A DNA stretch of 64,000 nucleotides from Bacteroidota bacterium (GCA_023411265.1 JAEYOX010000063.1:32509-96508); one strand, 5' to 3'; numbered from the stretch's first letter, positions 35,011 to 49,119 are shown. The notes: a model not told the origin generated them from the letters alone. Numbers and translations: made by a program.

Positions 35011-36456
35011 ATGTCAGACAATGATAAAAACTTCAGAGGCGGACAGGGACAGGTAGTAAACCCTGAAACTTTCCGCGATTCTGTAGGAACAATGGATCAG
35101 TCCGGTAAAAGAAAATGGGTGTACCCGCGAAAACCAAAAGGCAGGTATACGGATTACAGAACCCTGGTTGCCATTATTCTGCTTATCGTCTATTTCGGGC
35201 TGCCATTTTTAAAAATAAACGGAAATCCCGTTCTGATGCTGAATGTGCTCGACCGCGAATTCTTCATCTTCGGGCAGCCGTTCTACCTTCAGGATTTCTT
35301 TATTTTAGCCTTAGGTGCGATCGCTTCCATCGTTTTCATCATTCTATTTACAGTCGTTTTCGGGAGAATTTTCTGCGGGTGGATTTGCCCTCAGACAATT
35401 TTCATGGAAATGATCTTCCGTAAGATTGAATATGCCATCGAAGGAGACAGAAACAAACAAATAAGGCTGGATAATCAACCCTGGAATGCAGAGAAAATCT
35501 GGAAAAGAAGTTTGAAATGGTTCATTTATGCAGTAATCTCTATTGTAATTACTCATATCATGTTCATGTATATCGTGGGGTATGAGCGAGTTTTTGAGAT
35601 TATGCAGGAAGGACCTTTTGAGCATCCTACGAATTTCCTGGTGATGATTCTTTTCACCGCTGCTTTCTATTTTGTTTTCGCCTGGTTCAGAGAACAGGTT
35701 TGTACTTTGGTCTGCCCATACGGAAGACTTCAGGGCGTTCTGATAGACAAGCAAACCATTAACGTTTTCTATGATTTCAAACGGGGAGAAAACCGCGCAA
35801 AGTGGAGAAAAGGGGAAGACCGACGTGCTGCAGGAAAGGGCGACTGTATCGACTGTAATCAATGTGTTGTGGTGTGTCCTACCGGAATTGACATCAGAAA
35901 CGGCCAACAGCTGGAATGCGTAAACTGTACTGCTTGTATTGATGCCTGCGACGAGGTTATGGTGAAAGTAGGTCTTCCTAAAGGACTTATACGATATGCT
36001 ACTGAAGACGAAATAGAAAAGGAAATTCCATTTAAATTTACCAATAAAATGAAAGCCTATTCCGCAGTTTTAATTCTGCTGATAGGATTCCTAGGGTTCC
36101 TTCTTTATCAAAGAGGTGCTATGGAAGCAAAATTCATTAAACCGGCCGGAACTACTTATGTCGTTCGTGATGGGCGTATCAGCAATACGTACAATTACAC
36201 GCTGCTGAACAAAACCAATATTAAAAAAATCGTTACAATAAAAGTAATGGAACCTGACCACGGCGAAGTGCGGGGAGTAAGTAAAATCGTCGTCGAAAAA
36301 GATAAAATGGTAAAAGGAACGATCGCAATCAGTTTCCCGGAAAATGAAATCAACAAAGCAAAGCAAAATATCAAAATCGGTATCTACGATGATAAGGGTG
36401 AACTCATAGATGACTATGAAACCTACTTCGAAGGGCCGTTTAAATTACAGTTTTAA
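35011..36456 (+). CDS. ccoG: CcoG, membrane ferredoxin-like cbb3 accessory protein
   Basis: 481 residues. It is a polyferredoxin-type membrane protein thought to reduce copper for the oxidase. An N-terminal WVYPRKPKGRYTDYRTL segment, helices near 45-65 and 90-115, the CGWICPQTIFMEM box, further helices, CTLVCPYGRLQG, then two [4Fe-4S] motifs DCIDCNQCVVVCPTGID and ECVNCTACIDACDEVM (about 285-315). A last helix (about 345) leads to a C-terminal Ig-like domain (about 370-481). All family cysteines are present. Confidence 0.96.
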   Translation: MSDNDKNFRGGQGQVVNPETFRDSVGTMDQSGKRKWVYPRKPKGRYTDYRTLVAIILLIVYFGLPFLKINGNPVLMLNVLDREFFIFGQPFYLQDFFILALGAIASIVFIILFTVVFGRIFCGWICPQTIFMEMIFRKIEYAIEGDRNKQIRLDNQPWNAEKIWKRSLKWFIYAVISIVITHIMFMYIVGYERVFEIMQEGPFEHPTNFLVMILFTAAFYFVFAWFREQVCTLVCPYGRLQGVLIDKQTINVFYDFKRGENRAKWRKGEDRRAAGKGDCIDCNQCVVVCPTGIDIRNGQQLECVNCTACIDACDEVMVKVGLPKGLIRYATEDEIEKEIPFKFTNKMKAYSAVLILLIGFLGFLLYQRGAMEAKFIKPAGTTYVVRDGRISNTYNYTLLNKTNIKKIVTIKVMEPDHGEVRGVSKIVVEKDKMVKGTIAISFPENEINKAKQNIKIGIYDDKGELIDDYETYFEGPFKLQF

Positions 36457-36463
36457 AATCATT

Positions 36464-36916
36464 ATGTTAAAAAAATTCACTTGGGGACATGGGATTATAG
36501 TAGCATTGGGATCATTCATGATCTTTATCCTGTCGCTGATTATTTACTTTACGTCTACATGGAAAAATTCGGAACTGATAACCGATAATTATTACGAGGA
36601 GGAACTGGCTTATCAAAATGTTATCGATGCAAAAAACAAGGCATTAAAATTAAAAGAACTTCCTATTTATCAGCAAAATACGTCCGGAATCCATATCATA
36701 TTTCCTTCAGAAATAAATAACCAGAACAGTAAGTTCAAAATTGACCTTCACCGTGCAGAAGACCAGAAGTTGGATATTATCCGTGAGGTGGAACTTACTA
36801 GCCAAAATAGCATTTTTATTCCAGCAAAAGTTCTAGCGAAAGGGAATTACGTGCTCCGCGTGATGTGGAAAAAAGATAATGAAGATTATCAGCTAGATTA
36901 TGATCTGATATGGTAG
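36464..36916 (+). CDS. ccoH: CcoH/FixH cbb3 assembly protein
   Basis: 150 residues from the ATG at 36464; an in-frame start at 36410 would overlap ccoG. One N-terminal helix (TWGHGIIVALGSFMIFILSLI), then TDNYYEEELAYQNVIDAKNKA, the FixH signature, and a beta-rich periplasmic domain. It begins seven bases after ccoG and ends four bases before the SafE-like gene. FixH proteins stabilise the oxidase or its copper loading. Confidence 0.93.
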   Translation: MLKKFTWGHGIIVALGSFMIFILSLIIYFTSTWKNSELITDNYYEEELAYQNVIDAKNKALKLKELPIYQQNTSGIHIIFPSEINNQNSKFKIDLHRAEDQKLDIIREVELTSQNSIFIPAKVLAKGNYVLRVMWKKDNEDYQLDYDLIW

Positions 36917-36920
36917 TACT

Positions 36921-37664
36921 ATGGAAATCGCTCTTATAGCTTCTGCGCTGATTTTGGGGTTGGGTTCCGGGTTTCACTGTATCGGAATGTGTGGTCCTAT
37001 TGCTCTTTCCATGGGACTTACGAAGCAGCATGCGCTGAATTTTCATCTGCAGAATACCACTTATAACTTGGGAAGAGTCGTTACCTATGCTTTTCTTGGT
37101 GCAGTTTTGGGAATCGTAGGTGAAGGTTTCAATGTAGCCGGGATTCAACAATATCTCACCATCGGTGTTGGAATTTTGCTTATTATTATGGCATTGTTTT
37201 CATTCGGCGGAAAAGATTTTGCTTCCAAAATTCCGTTTTTGTCCGGATTTTTACTTTCAATAAAAATAAATCTCGGAAAGTATCTTCAAAAACCCGGTTA
37301 TTCATCCCGTTTTATCACAGGGATTCTGAATGGTTTCCTACCTTGCGGAATGGTGTACATGGCACTCACAGCGTCTCTGGCAGCCGGTGGTGTTTGGCAG
37401 GGAGCGATATTCATGGCATTGTTCGGTTTAGGAACTTTTCCGTTTATGTTCGCCGTTGTTTTTTTTGGAAACATGATGAGTGCAGCCTTTCGGATTAAAG
37501 TTCTAAAAATCATTCCCGTCATGATGATTATTTTAGGCGGACTTTTCGTGCTGCGGGGGCTGGAGCTCGGAATTCCTTTGGTATCACCTAAGGAAGAAGC
37601 TATGCAGGTGATTCACAACGATTCTGAAAAACACCATCAGGGCGATCATTCAAGCTGCCATTAG
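36921..37664 (+). CDS. TauE/SafE-family membrane protein of the cbb3 cluster
   Basis: 247 residues, about six helices. Two Cys-containing motifs: GLGSGFHCIGMCGPIALSMG (residues 15-34) and GFLPCGMVYMAL (about 140). These resemble the DsbD/CcdA-like family members that sit behind ccoH and are thought to move copper or reductant. The tail is His/Asp-rich (HNDSEKHHQGDHSSCH), a plausible metal-binding end. It starts four bases after ccoH and is the last gene of the cluster. Sulfite export is only the family name, not a supported role. Confidence 0.9.
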   Translation: MEIALIASALILGLGSGFHCIGMCGPIALSMGLTKQHALNFHLQNTTYNLGRVVTYAFLGAVLGIVGEGFNVAGIQQYLTIGVGILLIIMALFSFGGKDFASKIPFLSGFLLSIKINLGKYLQKPGYSSRFITGILNGFLPCGMVYMALTASLAAGGVWQGAIFMALFGLGTFPFMFAVVFFGNMMSAAFRIKVLKIIPVMMIILGGLFVLRGLELGIPLVSPKEEAMQVIHNDSEKHHQGDHSSCH

Positions 37665-37686
37665 TAAAATATAAAAGAAAAATCTG

Positions 37687-37908
37687 CTACAAACCGGCCT
37701 CGTTATGCCCATTTGCTTTCATTCTAATGCAACGAATACCCATTTGCATTACTGAATTAAAAAAGAACACCCCAATCAGCCACCAAACGAAGTATGTTTC
37801 AGTATCTATGTGCCGCTGAAACCAAGACGAGGAAATGACGGTTAAGATAAAAATATAAACCAGGAAAGCGACCAGCCATAACAGAAATTTGGATTTAGTT
37901 GTTATCAT
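37687..37908 (-). CDS. Small two-helix membrane protein (unknown)
   Basis: 73 residues: helix at about 8-27 (FLLWLVAFLVYIFILTVI), loop SSSWFQRHIDTETYF, helix at about 42-58 (VWWLIGVFFFNSVMQMG), then a short basic tail. A TACTTTTG box lies 32 bases upstream. Convergent with the cbb3 cluster. Probably real by topology and promoter, but the family is not recognised. Confidence 0.65.
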   Translation of the reverse strand: MITTKSKFLLWLVAFLVYIFILTVISSSWFQRHIDTETYFVWWLIGVFFFNSVMQMGIRCIRMKANGHNEAGL

Positions 37909-37940
37909 GATGAGTCTTGTTTTTATCTAAGTTCTTTGTT

Positions 37941-37948
37941 CAAAAGTA
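37941..37948 (-). promoter_or_regulatory. -7 promoter box for the 37908 gene
   Basis: TACTTTTG on the minus strand, 32 bases before the ATG. Confidence 0.4.
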
Positions 37949-38030
37949 AACATTTTTCGCTTCTCCTACATCATTTATAATATTCTCACTCTGATTTCTT
38001 GCATGAAAGCGATGTCTATCAAATCAACAA

Positions 38031-38051
38031 TCCCGGCCAAATTGGCCGGGA
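38031..38051 (-). terminator. GC-rich palindrome ending the rpoBC operon
   Basis: TCCCGGCCAA, one base, TTGGCCGGGA, 26 bases after the DUF3467 stop. The minus strand continues TTGTTGATTTG, so the U-run is poor, but the stem is strong. Confidence 0.6.
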
Positions 38052-38076
38052 CTGTGCATTAAATTTAAGTGCGCGA

Positions 38077-38391
38077 CTAAGCATTCACGTTATTATTCTG
38101 TCCAAGAACGAAAGGCTCAACTTCTTTTATTTCACCGAATTGTTGCTCATAGTTTGCAATATTCTGCTGAAGAGCGGTCAGTACTCTTTTAGCATGCAGG
38201 GGCGCTAAAATTACTCTTGATCTTACGTTCGCCTGCTGCACACCCGGCATCAGCTGGATAAAATCCAAAACAAATTCAGACGGCGAATGGTTTATCAGTG
38301 CAAGATTGCAATATACCCCTGCTGCTACCATTTCGTTTAAATTAATGTTGATGTTGTTTGGATCCTGGTTTTGGTTTTGGTTGTTGTCCAT
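38077..38391 (-). CDS. DUF3467 protein
   Basis: 104 residues: an Asn/Gln-rich N-terminus (residues 1-18), then NLNEMVAAGVYCNLALINHSPSEFVLDFIQLMPG, VRSRVILAPLHAKRVLTALQQNI and a Glu-rich end. The N-H-S-x-x-E-F-x-x-D-F and V-x-S-R-x-x-x-x-P-x-H-A-K motifs define DUF3467. It follows rpoC on the same strand, a conserved position in Bacteroidota that suggests a transcription-linked role, though none is established. Confidence 0.92.
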   Translation of the reverse strand: MDNNQNQNQDPNNININLNEMVAAGVYCNLALINHSPSEFVLDFIQLMPGVQQANVRSRVILAPLHAKRVLTALQQNIANYEQQFGEIKEVEPFVLGQNNNVNA

Positions 38392-38432
38392 GTCTTTTTA
38401 ATTATAAATTTTAGATTTTATATTATAAAATG

Positions 38433-38474
38433 ATTTTAGACTATGAATTCAATTTAAAATTCATAATCTAAAAT
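38433..38474. repeat. AT-rich inverted repeat between rpoC and DUF3467
   Basis: Arms ATTTTAGACTATGAATT (38433-38449) and AATTCATAATCTAAAAT (38458-38474), one mismatch in 17, 8-base loop. A related block AATTTTAGATTTTATA lies just before it. It may be an RNA processing or attenuation site. Confidence 0.6.
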
Positions 38475-38485
38475 CTATAATTGCG

Positions 38486-41400
38486 TTAGTTAATATCCTC
38501 AAATTCTTTTTTCGAACCTACGATCACGTTCTGATATTCTTTCAAACCGGTACCGGCAGGAATTTTATGTCCTACGATAACGTTCTCTTTCAGTCCGCTC
38601 AGTTCATCCACTTTACCGGAAACTGCTGCCTCGTTCAACACTTTTGTAGTTTCCTGGAACGATGCTGCAGACATGAAGGATTTGGTTTGAAGGGCAGCTC
38701 TCGTGATCCCTTGCAATACCGGAACCGCTGTAGCAGGAAGTGCTTCTCTCACTTCTACCAGCTGCAGATCTTCGCGTTTCAGCTTAGAATTTTCATCTCT
38801 CAGCTCTCTCGCTGTAATCATCTGGCCTGGCTTAAATTCTTTCGAATCACCAGCATCTACTACGACTTTCATTCCGAAAATACGGTTATTTTCTTCAAGG
38901 AAGTCATACTTGTGTTCCAGCGAGGCTTCAAGGAACTGGGTGTCTCCACCATCCACGATTTCTACTTTTGTCATCATCTGTCTTACGATAATTTCAAAAT
39001 GTTTATCATCGATTTTTACCCCCTGCAAACGGTACACTTCCTGAATTTCATTCACTAGATATTCCTGAACGGCTGTTGGGCCTTTAATTTTCAAGATATC
39101 TTCTGGCGTAATGGAACCGTCAGAAAGAGGCGAACCGGCACGAACAAAGTCGTTTTCCTGCACCAGAATCTGGTTGGAAAGTTTTACGAGGTAAATCTTT
39201 CTTTCTCCGGTTTTGGCTTCTACGATTAATTCGCGATTACCTCTTTTGATTTTTCCGTAAGACACTACACCGTCTATCTCTGTAACTACCGCAGGATTAG
39301 AAGGATTTCTCGCTTCGAATAATTCGGTAACTCTCGGAAGACCTCCGGTAATATCACCGGATTTAGCTGATTTTCTCGGAATTTTGATGAGGACCTTACC
39401 AGACTTGATTTTTTCTCCATCGTTTACCATCAAGTGGGCTCCTACAGGCAGGTTATAAGATTTAAACTCTTCACCTTTAGCATCGACTACTCTTAAAGTA
39501 GGTACAGCTTTCTTATTTCTGGATTCTGAAATTACTTTTTCCTCGAAACCTGTTTGCTCGTCAATTTCTAGCTGGAAAGAAACCCCCTGAATGATGTCTT
39601 CGTATTCCACCTTACCTGCAGATTCTGCAATAATAACGGCATTATACGGATCCCACTTAGCAATAAGATCTCCTTTTTTAACTTTATCGCCCGGTTTTAC
39701 AGATAGCGAAGCACCGTATGGAAGGTTGGCCACCATCAGCGGTGTTCTGTTTTCGTTATCAGCTACCAAACGGAATTCCGTTGATCTTGAGACTACTACT
39801 TCATGTTTTTCACCGAATTCGTTTTCTGAAGTTACGGTTCTTACTTCATCCATTTCCACGATACCATCTCTACGTGCCACAATGGAAGGATTTTCGGAAA
39901 CGTTGCCCGCAGTACCACCCTGGTGGAAGGTTCTAAGCGTCAACTGTGTTCCTGGTTCCCCGATGGATTGGGCTGCAATTACTCCTACAGCTTCCCCCAT
40001 ATGAATCGGTTTTCCGGTGGCAAGGTTTCTTCCGTAGCATTTTGCACAGATTCCCTTCTTCGCTTCACAGGTGAGAGGCGATCGAACCTCAACGGTTTCA
40101 ATTCCGGCTTGCTCCAGTTCCTTAGCATAATCTTCATTAATGATAGTATCAGCATTCACAATCAAATCATCCGTTTCCGGGTGATACACATCGTGAAGGG
40201 AAACCCTACCCAGAATTCTTTCGGAAAGTCTTTCTACAATTTCATCGTTTTTCTTCAGTGCAGCTACTTCGGTTCCTCTCAGCGTTCCGCAATCTTCTTC
40301 TGTAATAATAACATCCTGTGCAACATCTACCAGTCTTCTGGTGAGATAACCTGCATCGGCGGTTTTAAGCGCGGTATCTGCCAGACCTTTACGGGCACCG
40401 TGAGTAGAGATAAAGTACTCAAGGATGGAAAGACCCTCTTTAAAATTGGCTACAATCGGGTTTTCGATAATTTCAGCACCAGTAGACCCGGCTTTCTGTG
40501 GCTTCGCCATCAAACCTCTCATCCCGGATAACTGACGGATCTGCTCCTTAGAACCTCTCGCACCGGAATCAAGCATCATATACACAGAATTGAAACCACC
40601 TTGGTCGGTTTTCATTCTGCTCATAATCATCTCGGTTAATCCGGCGTTGGTGTTGGTCCAAACGTCAATTACCTGATTGTATCTTTCGGTGTCTGTTATA
40701 AGACCCATGTTATAGTTTGCCTTAATTTCATCAACATTTTCAACTGCAGTGGCAATCATGGTTTTCTTTTCGGCTGGAATTACAATATCTCCTAAAGAGA
40801 AGGAAAGTCCGCCTTTAAAAGCATTGGTATATCCCAGATCTTTCATATCATCCAGGAACTTCACAGTAGTTGGGAAATCGGTGTCGGCAAGAATTCTACC
40901 GATAACGTTTCTCAAAGATTTCTTGGTGAGAAGTTCATTGAAGAAACCAACTTCTTTCGGAACAATCTGGTTGAAGAGAATTCTACCCACAGTTGTTTCG
41001 ATGAGTTTAGTTTTTAGTTCTCCATCTTCTTTAATTGGCAAGCGGCATCTTACTTTAGCATTCAATGAAACTTTTCCTTCGGCATAAGCAATTTCTGCTT
41101 CCTCGGGAGAATAAAATGCCAGACCTTCACCTTTTATTTTGTTTTCTTCCGTGGAAGAAGCTTCTTTTGTCATGAAATACAGACCCAAAACCATGTCTTG
41201 GGAGGGAACGGTAATCGGAGAACCATTGGCAGGGTTCAGGATGTTCTGTGATCCCAGCATTAGCAGCTGAGCTTCCAAAATCGCTTCCGGACCCAGCGGC
41301 AAGTGAACCGCCATTTGGTCACCATCAAAGTCGGCGTTGAAGGCCGTCGTAACTAATGGATGAAGCTGAATCGCTTTCCCTTCGATCATTTTAGGCTGAA

Positions 41401-42751
41401 ACGCCTGAATACCCAAACGGTGAAGTGTAGGTGCCCTGTTCAGAAGAACCGGATGACCTTTCATCACATTTTCCAGAATGTCATACACTACAGGCTCTTT
41501 TCTGTCGATGATTCTCTTGGCTGATTTTACAGTCTTTACAATTCCTCTTTCAATCAGTTTTCTGATGATGAATGGTTTATAAAGTTCTGCTGCCATGTCT
41601 TTAGGAATCCCACACTCATGAAGTTGGAGGTTTGGTCCCACCACAATTACAGAACGTGCAGAATAGTCTACCCTTTTCCCTAAAAGGTTCTGACGGAAAC
41701 GACCCTGTTTTCCTTTCAATGAATCTGAAAGTGACTTCAGGGGCCTGTTGGATTCAGATTTTACGGCCGAGGATTTTCTGGTATTATCAAAAAGAGAATC
41801 TACCGCTTCCTGAAGCATTCTTTTTTCGTTTCTCAGGATTACTTCCGGAGCTTTGATTTCCAAAAGTCTCTTCAGACGGTTGTTCCGTATGATTACTCTT
41901 CTATAAAGATCATTCAGATCGGATGTTGCAAAACGGCCACCATCCAGCGGAACAAGAGGTCTAAGCTCTGGCGGGATTATTGGTAGAACTCTCATAATCA
42001 TCCATTCCGGACGGTTGATCATTCTGGTATTTGCACCTCTCAAAGCTTCTACTACGTTCAGTCTTTTTAATGCTTCTGTTCTTCTTTGTTTAGAACCTTC
42101 GTTGTGAGCTTTGTGTCTCAAATCGAACGACAGGGCATCCAGATCAATTCTTTTTAGTAATTCCTCAACGGCTTCTGCACCCATTTTCGCGATAAACTTA
42201 TTCGGATCAGCATCATCAAGATACTGGTTTTCTACAGGGAGCGTTTCCAGAACATCCAGATATTCTTCTTCTGTTAAGAATTCCATTTCGTCGAAATCGG
42301 AACCATCTGCTTTTTTGGCGATACCCTGCTGAATAACGACATATCTTTCGTAATAGATAATCATATCCAGTTTTTTGGAAGGCAAGCCTAAAAGATAGCC
42401 GATTTTATTTGGCAATGAACGGAAATACCAGATGTGTGCGATAGGAACCACCAGGTTGATGTGTCCTATTCTTTCTCTACGCACTTTTTTCTCGGTCACT
42501 TCCACGCCACAACGGTCGCACACGATTCCTCTATACCGGATCCGTTTGTATTTTCCGCAGGCACATTCGTAATCCTTCACAGGACCGAAGATTTTCTCAC
42601 AGAACAATCCGTCTCTTTCCGGCTTGTGCGTTCTGTAATTGATGGTTTCCGGCTTCAGAACCTCTCCTCTCGATTCCTGAAGGATAGATTCCGGTGAAGC
42701 CAAACCGATGGTGATTTTATTAAATCTGCTTGATTTATTTTTATTTGACAT
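38486..42751 (-). CDS. rpoC: RNA polymerase subunit beta'
   Basis: 1421 residues, complete. Zinc-binding [23 protein letters not shown] near residue 70, the catalytic Mg motif [12 protein letters not shown] (about 470), bridge helix and trigger loop region ([19 protein letters not shown]), and the second zinc cluster [13 protein letters not shown]. The start is ATG at 42751 ([13 protein letters not shown]); the three preceding codons would need a TTG. A hairpin lies in the 143-base gap after rpoB. Followed by DUF3467. Confidence 0.98.
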   Translation of the reverse strand: MSNKNKSSRFNKITIGLASPESILQESRGEVLKPETINYRTHKPERDGLFCEKIFGPVKDYECACGKYKRIRYRGIVCDRCGVEVTEKKVRRERIGHINLVVPIAHIWYFRSLPNKIGYLLGLPSKKLDMIIYYERYVVIQQGIAKKADGSDFDEMEFLTEEEYLDVLETLPVENQYLDDADPNKFIAKMGAEAVEELLKRIDLDALSFDLRHKAHNEGSKQRRTEALKRLNVVEALRGANTRMINRPEWMIMRVLPIIPPELRPLVPLDGGRFATSDLNDLYRRVIIRNNRLKRLLEIKAPEVILRNEKRMLQEAVDSLFDNTRKSSAVKSESNRPLKSLSDSLKGKQGRFRQNLLGKRVDYSARSVIVVGPNLQLHECGIPKDMAAELYKPFIIRKLIERGIVKTVKSAKRIIDRKEPVVYDILENVMKGHPVLLNRAPTLHRLGIQAFQPKMIEGKAIQLHPLVTTAFNADFDGDQMAVHLPLGPEAILEAQLLMLGSQNILNPANGSPITVPSQDMVLGLYFMTKEASSTEENKIKGEGLAFYSPEEAEIAYAEGKVSLNAKVRCRLPIKEDGELKTKLIETTVGRILFNQIVPKEVGFFNELLTKKSLRNVIGRILADTDFPTTVKFLDDMKDLGYTNAFKGGLSFSLGDIVIPAEKKTMIATAVENVDEIKANYNMGLITDTERYNQVIDVWTNTNAGLTEMIMSRMKTDQGGFNSVYMMLDSGARGSKEQIRQLSGMRGLMAKPQKAGSTGAEIIENPIVANFKEGLSILEYFISTHGARKGLADTALKTADAGYLTRRLVDVAQDVIITEEDCGTLRGTEVAALKKNDEIVERLSERILGRVSLHDVYHPETDDLIVNADTIINEDYAKELEQAGIETVEVRSPLTCEAKKGICAKCYGRNLATGKPIHMGEAVGVIAAQSIGEPGTQLTLRTFHQGGTAGNVSENPSIVARRDGIVEMDEVRTVTSENEFGEKHEVVVSRSTEFRLVADNENRTPLMVANLPYGASLSVKPGDKVKKGDLIAKWDPYNAVIIAESAGKVEYEDIIQGVSFQLEIDEQTGFEEKVISESRNKKAVPTLRVVDAKGEEFKSYNLPVGAHLMVNDGEKIKSGKVLIKIPRKSAKSGDITGGLPRVTELFEARNPSNPAVVTEIDGVVSYGKIKRGNRELIVEAKTGERKIYLVKLSNQILVQENDFVRAGSPLSDGSITPEDILKIKGPTAVQEYLVNEIQEVYRLQGVKIDDKHFEIIVRQMMTKVEIVDGGDTQFLEASLEHKYDFLEENNRIFGMKVVVDAGDSKEFKPGQMITARELRDENSKLKREDLQLVEVREALPATAVPVLQGITRAALQTKSFMSAASFQETTKVLNEAAVSGKVDELSGLKENVIVGHKIPAGTGLKEYQNVIVGSKKEFEDIN

Positions 42752-42851
42752 ACTATTCAAATGTATTTTAATATTAAAAGTAATTTATGGTTTGTATTAA
42801 AAATGCTTCGATAAGCTAATAGCGACATCTCCAATACGAATCGTTTTAAAA

Positions 42852-42886
42852 TGAAGGCTGCCCGGCTGAACCTGCGGAAGCCTTCA
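42852..42886 (-). terminator. Hairpin between rpoB and rpoC
   Basis: TGAAGGCT / AGCCTTCA, perfect 8-bp stem with a structured 19-base loop; on the minus strand ATTTTAAAACG follows. Probably a partial terminator or a processing site inside the operon. Confidence 0.5.
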
Positions 42887-42894
42887 AATTAAAA

Positions 42895-46731
<3,837 letters not shown>

Positions 46732-47066
46732 AAAGTAATAAAAAAATTGTTGGGTTAAAAAATATTTTGTTCACACAAAAAATATCAGAAAAGATTAGAG
46801 GAAAAGAGGAAAATGAAAAGACTGAACCTGAAGTTATCCGTTTGCAGAAATAGTCTTTGATCTTGTTTCTCTATTCTAAAATCTCATTCTTACTGCAACG
46901 CCGGTATATCTTTTCACGGGGTAATGCAAAATATTTTTTATTCCAATTGAAAATCCAAGAATATCAAAGGTCTTAAAAGCCAAAACCTCCTTCCCACTAA
47001 GGAAAGAGTAAATATGAAAATATGTTTTTAAAACTTTTGGAACAATGGATAACTTCAAAAGGAGTG
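46732..47066 (-). other. Long rpoB leader with a 60-codon reading frame
   Basis: From the predicted start site near 47062 to the rpoB ATG there are about 330 bases without an obvious gene. A TTG-started frame (46876-47058) encodes MKLSIVPKVLKTYF...HYPVKRYTGVAVRMRF. Its last ten residues have the alternating hydrophobic pattern and final Phe of an outer-membrane beta-barrel C-terminus. It could be the 3' end of a lost barrel gene, a leader peptide or chance. The rest, up to 47196, holds the promoter and AT-rich sequence. Confidence 0.35.
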
Positions 47067-47097
47067 CAAATGTACGATTTAATTATTTATTCCACAA
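47067..47097 (-). promoter_or_regulatory. Full-consensus promoter for rpoBC
   Basis: Minus strand TTG (47095-47097), 20-base spacer, TACATTTG (47067-47074). It is the only strong promoter in the 465-base gap between punA and rpoB. Confidence 0.72.
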
Positions 47098-47196
47098 GTT
47101 ATTAGAAGGCAAAAATCAAAACAGCACGAAACTATCAATAACAGCAACTGGTCACTTCCAGATCAGGGTTATATTAAAAAGAGATGTAAATTATAA

Positions 47197-48018
47197 TCAA
47201 TCTTCCTGATAGTTTTTCACTAAACCTTTAACAATTTTAATGACATTAGGCATCGCCTTATCAGCTGCAGCCAATACTTCTTCGTGAGAAACGGTATAAG
47301 CGATTTCAGGGCCTCCCAAATCGGTAATAATTGAAATTCCAAAACAGTTCATCCCTTGGTGTTTTGCGACAATCACTTCCGGAACCGTGCTCATTCCCAC
47401 AGCATCACCACCCAAAGCACGCACCATTCCATACTCTGCAGGCGTTTCAAAAGTAGGTCCCTGCAGGCCAAGATAGACCCCGGTGTGCATTTTAATATTT
47501 TCTTCTGCTGCTACAGCCTGTGCCGTTTCGATCATTTTCCTGTTATAAGGCTCGCTCATATCGACAAACCGCGGACCCAATTCATCTATGTTTTTCCCGC
47601 GCAGAGGATGCTCAGGCATCATGTTGATATGATCCCGAATTACCATAATATCACCAACATTAAAATAAGGATTCACTCCGCCGGAAGCATTGGAAACTAT
47701 CAAATTTTTAATTCCTAACGAGTGAAACACCCGGAAAGGAAACGTCACCGTTTGCATATCATGACCTTCGTAATAATGAAATCTGCCGCTCATCATCAGT
47801 ACTTTTCTGCCTTCCAGCATTCCATAAATCAGTTTACCTCCGTGTCCTACAACTGTGGCTTGTGGAAAATGAGGAATTTCATGATATTCAAGAATGTGTT
47901 CAGCCTCCACTTCATGTTTCAGTGCTCCCAAGCCGGAACCCAGAACAATGGCAAACTCAGGGATTTCGCGAATAATATTGTTGATGAAAGCAGCGGTTTC
48001 TTTAATTTTTTCTAACAT
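47197..48018 (-). CDS. punA: Purine-nucleoside phosphorylase
   Basis: Phosphorolysis of inosine and guanosine for purine salvage. 273 residues of the trimeric class: VLGSGLGALKHEV (phosphate loop), HGGKLIYGMLEGRKVLMMSGRFHYYEGH, NASGGVNPYFNVGDIMVIRDHINMM, GVYLGLQGPTFETPAEYGMVRALGGDAVGMSTVPEVIVA with the substrate Glu and Asn, and SHEEVLAAAD. The first codons overlap the lpxK end by 17 bases, so translation is coupled. Confidence 0.96.
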   Translation of the reverse strand: MLEKIKETAAFINNIIREIPEFAIVLGSGLGALKHEVEAEHILEYHEIPHFPQATVVGHGGKLIYGMLEGRKVLMMSGRFHYYEGHDMQTVTFPFRVFHSLGIKNLIVSNASGGVNPYFNVGDIMVIRDHINMMPEHPLRGKNIDELGPRFVDMSEPYNRKMIETAQAVAAEENIKMHTGVYLGLQGPTFETPAEYGMVRALGGDAVGMSTVPEVIVAKHQGMNCFGISIITDLGGPEIAYTVSHEEVLAAADKAMPNVIKIVKGLVKNYQED

Positions 48019-49027
48019 AATTCATAATAATTTGATTGAACTCCTGATGCTGGTCAATATTAACATTTATAGGCCAATAGAAAACCAAATCTCTAAGATA
48101 ATCAAAAGTTTTTAAACGAACATAGTCCTTTTCTGTTGTCAAAATAATCCTGTATTCTCCCAGCTTTTTATATTCGTTCAAAATATTTTTCACATCCTGA
48201 TCCGAAAAATGATGATGGTCTTTAAATTTGAGGTGCTTCACACGACTGGAAAAGCGGGAAAGATGCTGCAATAGCGGTTTCGGGTTGGCAATACCGGTAA
48301 TAAGTAGAATATCGTAATACGCCAGATTGTTATCCGGCAATTTTTTTTCGACTGAATAAACATGTTCGTCATAAGTAATTGAAGAAAAGAATACCCGCTG
48401 ATCCTGCCGAGGCCTGATTCGAGAGATAAAATATTGCTTCTTTTCATCCGTAAGATTCGCCGGACACTTGGAAACCATAATGATTTGAGCCCTGTTCGCA
48501 TTTCGCCTGCTCTCCCGTAAATCACCCGCAGGCAAGACAAAATCTTTGAAATACGGGTCGTTATAATCCGTCATCAGAATATTCAAACCAGGTTTTATAG
48601 CGCGGTGCTGATAAGCGTCATCCAACAGCAGAACATCCAGTTCCATGTCTTCAATGATTTTTCTTGCGCCGGGAACCCGCTTTTCTGAAACTCCAATCAC
48701 GAAACGGTTTTTGTACCGTTCAAAAAGCTGCATTGCTTCATCGCCCACATTTTTGTAATGACTTTGATAATTTACTATTCCATAGCCCTTTGTAATTCTT
48801 CCATAACCTCGGGAAAGGACACCCGTGCGAAAATGTTTGGAAAGAAAATCGGCCAGATACATCACCATAGGCGATTTACCGCTTCCTCCCACAGAAAGAT
48901 TTCCGACATTGATGATCGGTGTTCCGAGTTTTGTGCTTTTAAAAATTCCAACATTATAAAAGATATTCCGAAAACCGGTAATCAAATGATAAACTATGGA
49001 AAACGGGTAGAGATACCATCTTTTCAT
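48002..49027 (-). CDS. lpxK: Tetraacyldisaccharide 4'-kinase (lipid A)
   Basis: Phosphorylates the lipid A precursor at the inner membrane. 341 residues from MKRWYLYPFSIVYHLI, with a hydrophobic N-terminal helix, the Walker A motif NVGNLSVGGSGKSPMVMYL (about 45-60), RGYGRITKGYGIV, DDAYQHRAIKPGLNIL and the C-terminal region LTTEKDYVRL. The ATG at 49027 is supported by a TACTTTTG box eight bases upstream; a start at 49054 would lie before that box. Divergent from truA. Confidence 0.95.
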   Translation of the reverse strand: MKRWYLYPFSIVYHLITGFRNIFYNVGIFKSTKLGTPIINVGNLSVGGSGKSPMVMYLADFLSKHFRTGVLSRGYGRITKGYGIVNYQSHYKNVGDEAMQLFERYKNRFVIGVSEKRVPGARKIIEDMELDVLLLDDAYQHRAIKPGLNILMTDYNDPYFKDFVLPAGDLRESRRNANRAQIIMVSKCPANLTDEKKQYFISRIRPRQDQRVFFSSITYDEHVYSVEKKLPDNNLAYYDILLITGIANPKPLLQHLSRFSSRVKHLKFKDHHHFSDQDVKNILNEYKKLGEYRIILTTEKDYVRLKTFDYLRDLVFYWPINVNIDQHQEFNQIIMNYVRKN

Positions 49028-49035
49028 TACGGATG

Positions 49036-49043
49036 CAAAAGTA
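49036..49043 (-). promoter_or_regulatory. -7 promoter box for lpxK-punA
   Basis: TACTTTTG on the minus strand, eight bases before the lpxK ATG; predicts a leader of only a few bases. Confidence 0.5.
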
Positions 49044-49119
49044 ATGATTTTCATGTTTTTTAGAAATTAATCTAAAATGAGTTTTCAACAAAAGAACACG
49101 TTAACTGATGAAATTAAAT

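Noticed and set aside
39923..40531. Long plus-strand frame inside rpoC
   Set aside because: Antisense shadow of a strongly constrained gene; no start signal or homology.
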